64,000 bases of DNA from Cyclobacteriaceae bacterium (GTDB lineage: Bacteria; Bacteroidota; Bacteroidia; Cytophagales; Cyclobacteriaceae), in assembly GCA_958296015.1 (NCBI GenBank), contig CATQIH010000002.1:116586-180585 (forward strand), written 5' to 3'. The notes beneath the pieces are model-generated. The model ran no database searches, had not been told where the DNA came from, and was given only the letters and a program-made list of their open reading frames with translations. Of this stretch, positions 63,857 through 64,000 are shown piece by piece. Made by a program: the position numbers and the translations under genes. Position 1 is the stretch's first letter. Each line of letters begins with the position of its first letter.

Positions 63857-64000
63857 TCAGGAGTCCAGATTGTATCGCTTTATCTTGTTATACAACGTTT
63901 TTCGGTCAATATTAAGCACTTTCGCAGCCAGCGTTTTATTGTATTTCACCTTGGCCAGTGTTTCTTCAATAATGGCTTTTTCGGTCTTGTGTTTTACCAC
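63857..64000 (-). CDS. NtrC-family response regulator, C-terminal Fis-type HTH (partial)
   Basis: The last 47 codons before the TGA at 63857-63859 (minus) are visible. They read ...EKAIIEETLAKVKYNKTLAAKVLNIDRKTLYNKIKRYNLDS. This is the Fis-type helix-turn-helix of sigma-54-dependent activators, with the RKTLYNKIK recognition helix. The AAA+ and receiver domains lie beyond the window. It is convergent with the hybrid kinase, a common pairing. Confidence 0.85.
   Translation of the reverse strand: MVKHKTEKAIIEETLAKVKYNKTLAAKVLNIDRKTLYNKIKRYNLDS

Overview
The window looks like a chromosomal segment of a Bacteroidetes (Bacteroidota) bacterium, most likely of the order Cytophagales. Pointers are a 2005-residue secreted protein with a type IX secretion C-terminal domain, the gene order parA-parB-DUF5683-dapB-lepB, DUF349, DUF4136 and DUF5683 proteins, a subclass B1 metallo-beta-lactamase, a Bacteroidetes-type tyrosine integrase and IS200 and IS5 elements. 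No species is claimed.

Layout. (1) 1-5.1 kb is an AT-rich accessory region. It holds a left-truncated protein with a HEPN-like motif, two type II toxin-antitoxin pairs (PIN/VapC type and DUF433-DUF5615 type), a P-loop ATPase broken by one stop codon and a 14-bp repeat in about 17 copies. Imperfect palindromes between these genes resemble integron attC sites, but no integrase is seen. (2) 5.4-11.7 kb is core chromosome: DUF445, a Tat-exported oxidoreductase, TM2, YqgE and DUF349 proteins, and tRNA-Thr(TGT). (3) 11.6-20.5 kb is an 8.8-kb element integrated in the 3' half of tRNA-Thr between 46-bp direct repeats. It carries integrase, ORF6N, excisionase-like, P4-type helicase and primase-like genes, and one gene split by an IS200 copy. 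It brings its own terminator next to the tRNA. (4) 20.7-46.7 kb is mostly intact housekeeping: nadE, the giant T9SS protein, the B1 beta-lactamase, trpD, topA, sixA-like, DUF4136, GDPD, a methyltransferase, apaG, ung, lepB, dapB, DUF5683, parB, parA, a GNAT-like protein and a PfkB kinase. A 102-bp palindromic miniature element with a 9-bp target duplication lies between ung and lepB. (5) 46.7-50.7 kb is a rearranged spot: an IS5-family element nested with a second identical IS200 copy sits between two convergent genes that both lack their 3' ends. (6) 51-57 kb is a minus-strand uronate/oligosaccharide utilisation cluster: GH88/GH105 hydrolase, sugar isomerase, Gfo/Idh/MocA dehydrogenase, SDR, small membrane protein and SSS transporter. 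(7) 57-64 kb has a serine beta-lactamase-like lipoprotein, an M61 peptidase, a small membrane protein, a small secreted protein, a hybrid histidine kinase and, at the edge, the Fis-type C-terminus of an NtrC-family regulator.

From about 50 kb to the right end, at least seven genes are split by one- or two-base shifts, often in homopolymers. The same protein continues across each shift, so either the region is decaying or the sequence has local indel errors. These genes are annotated over their full recognisable span.
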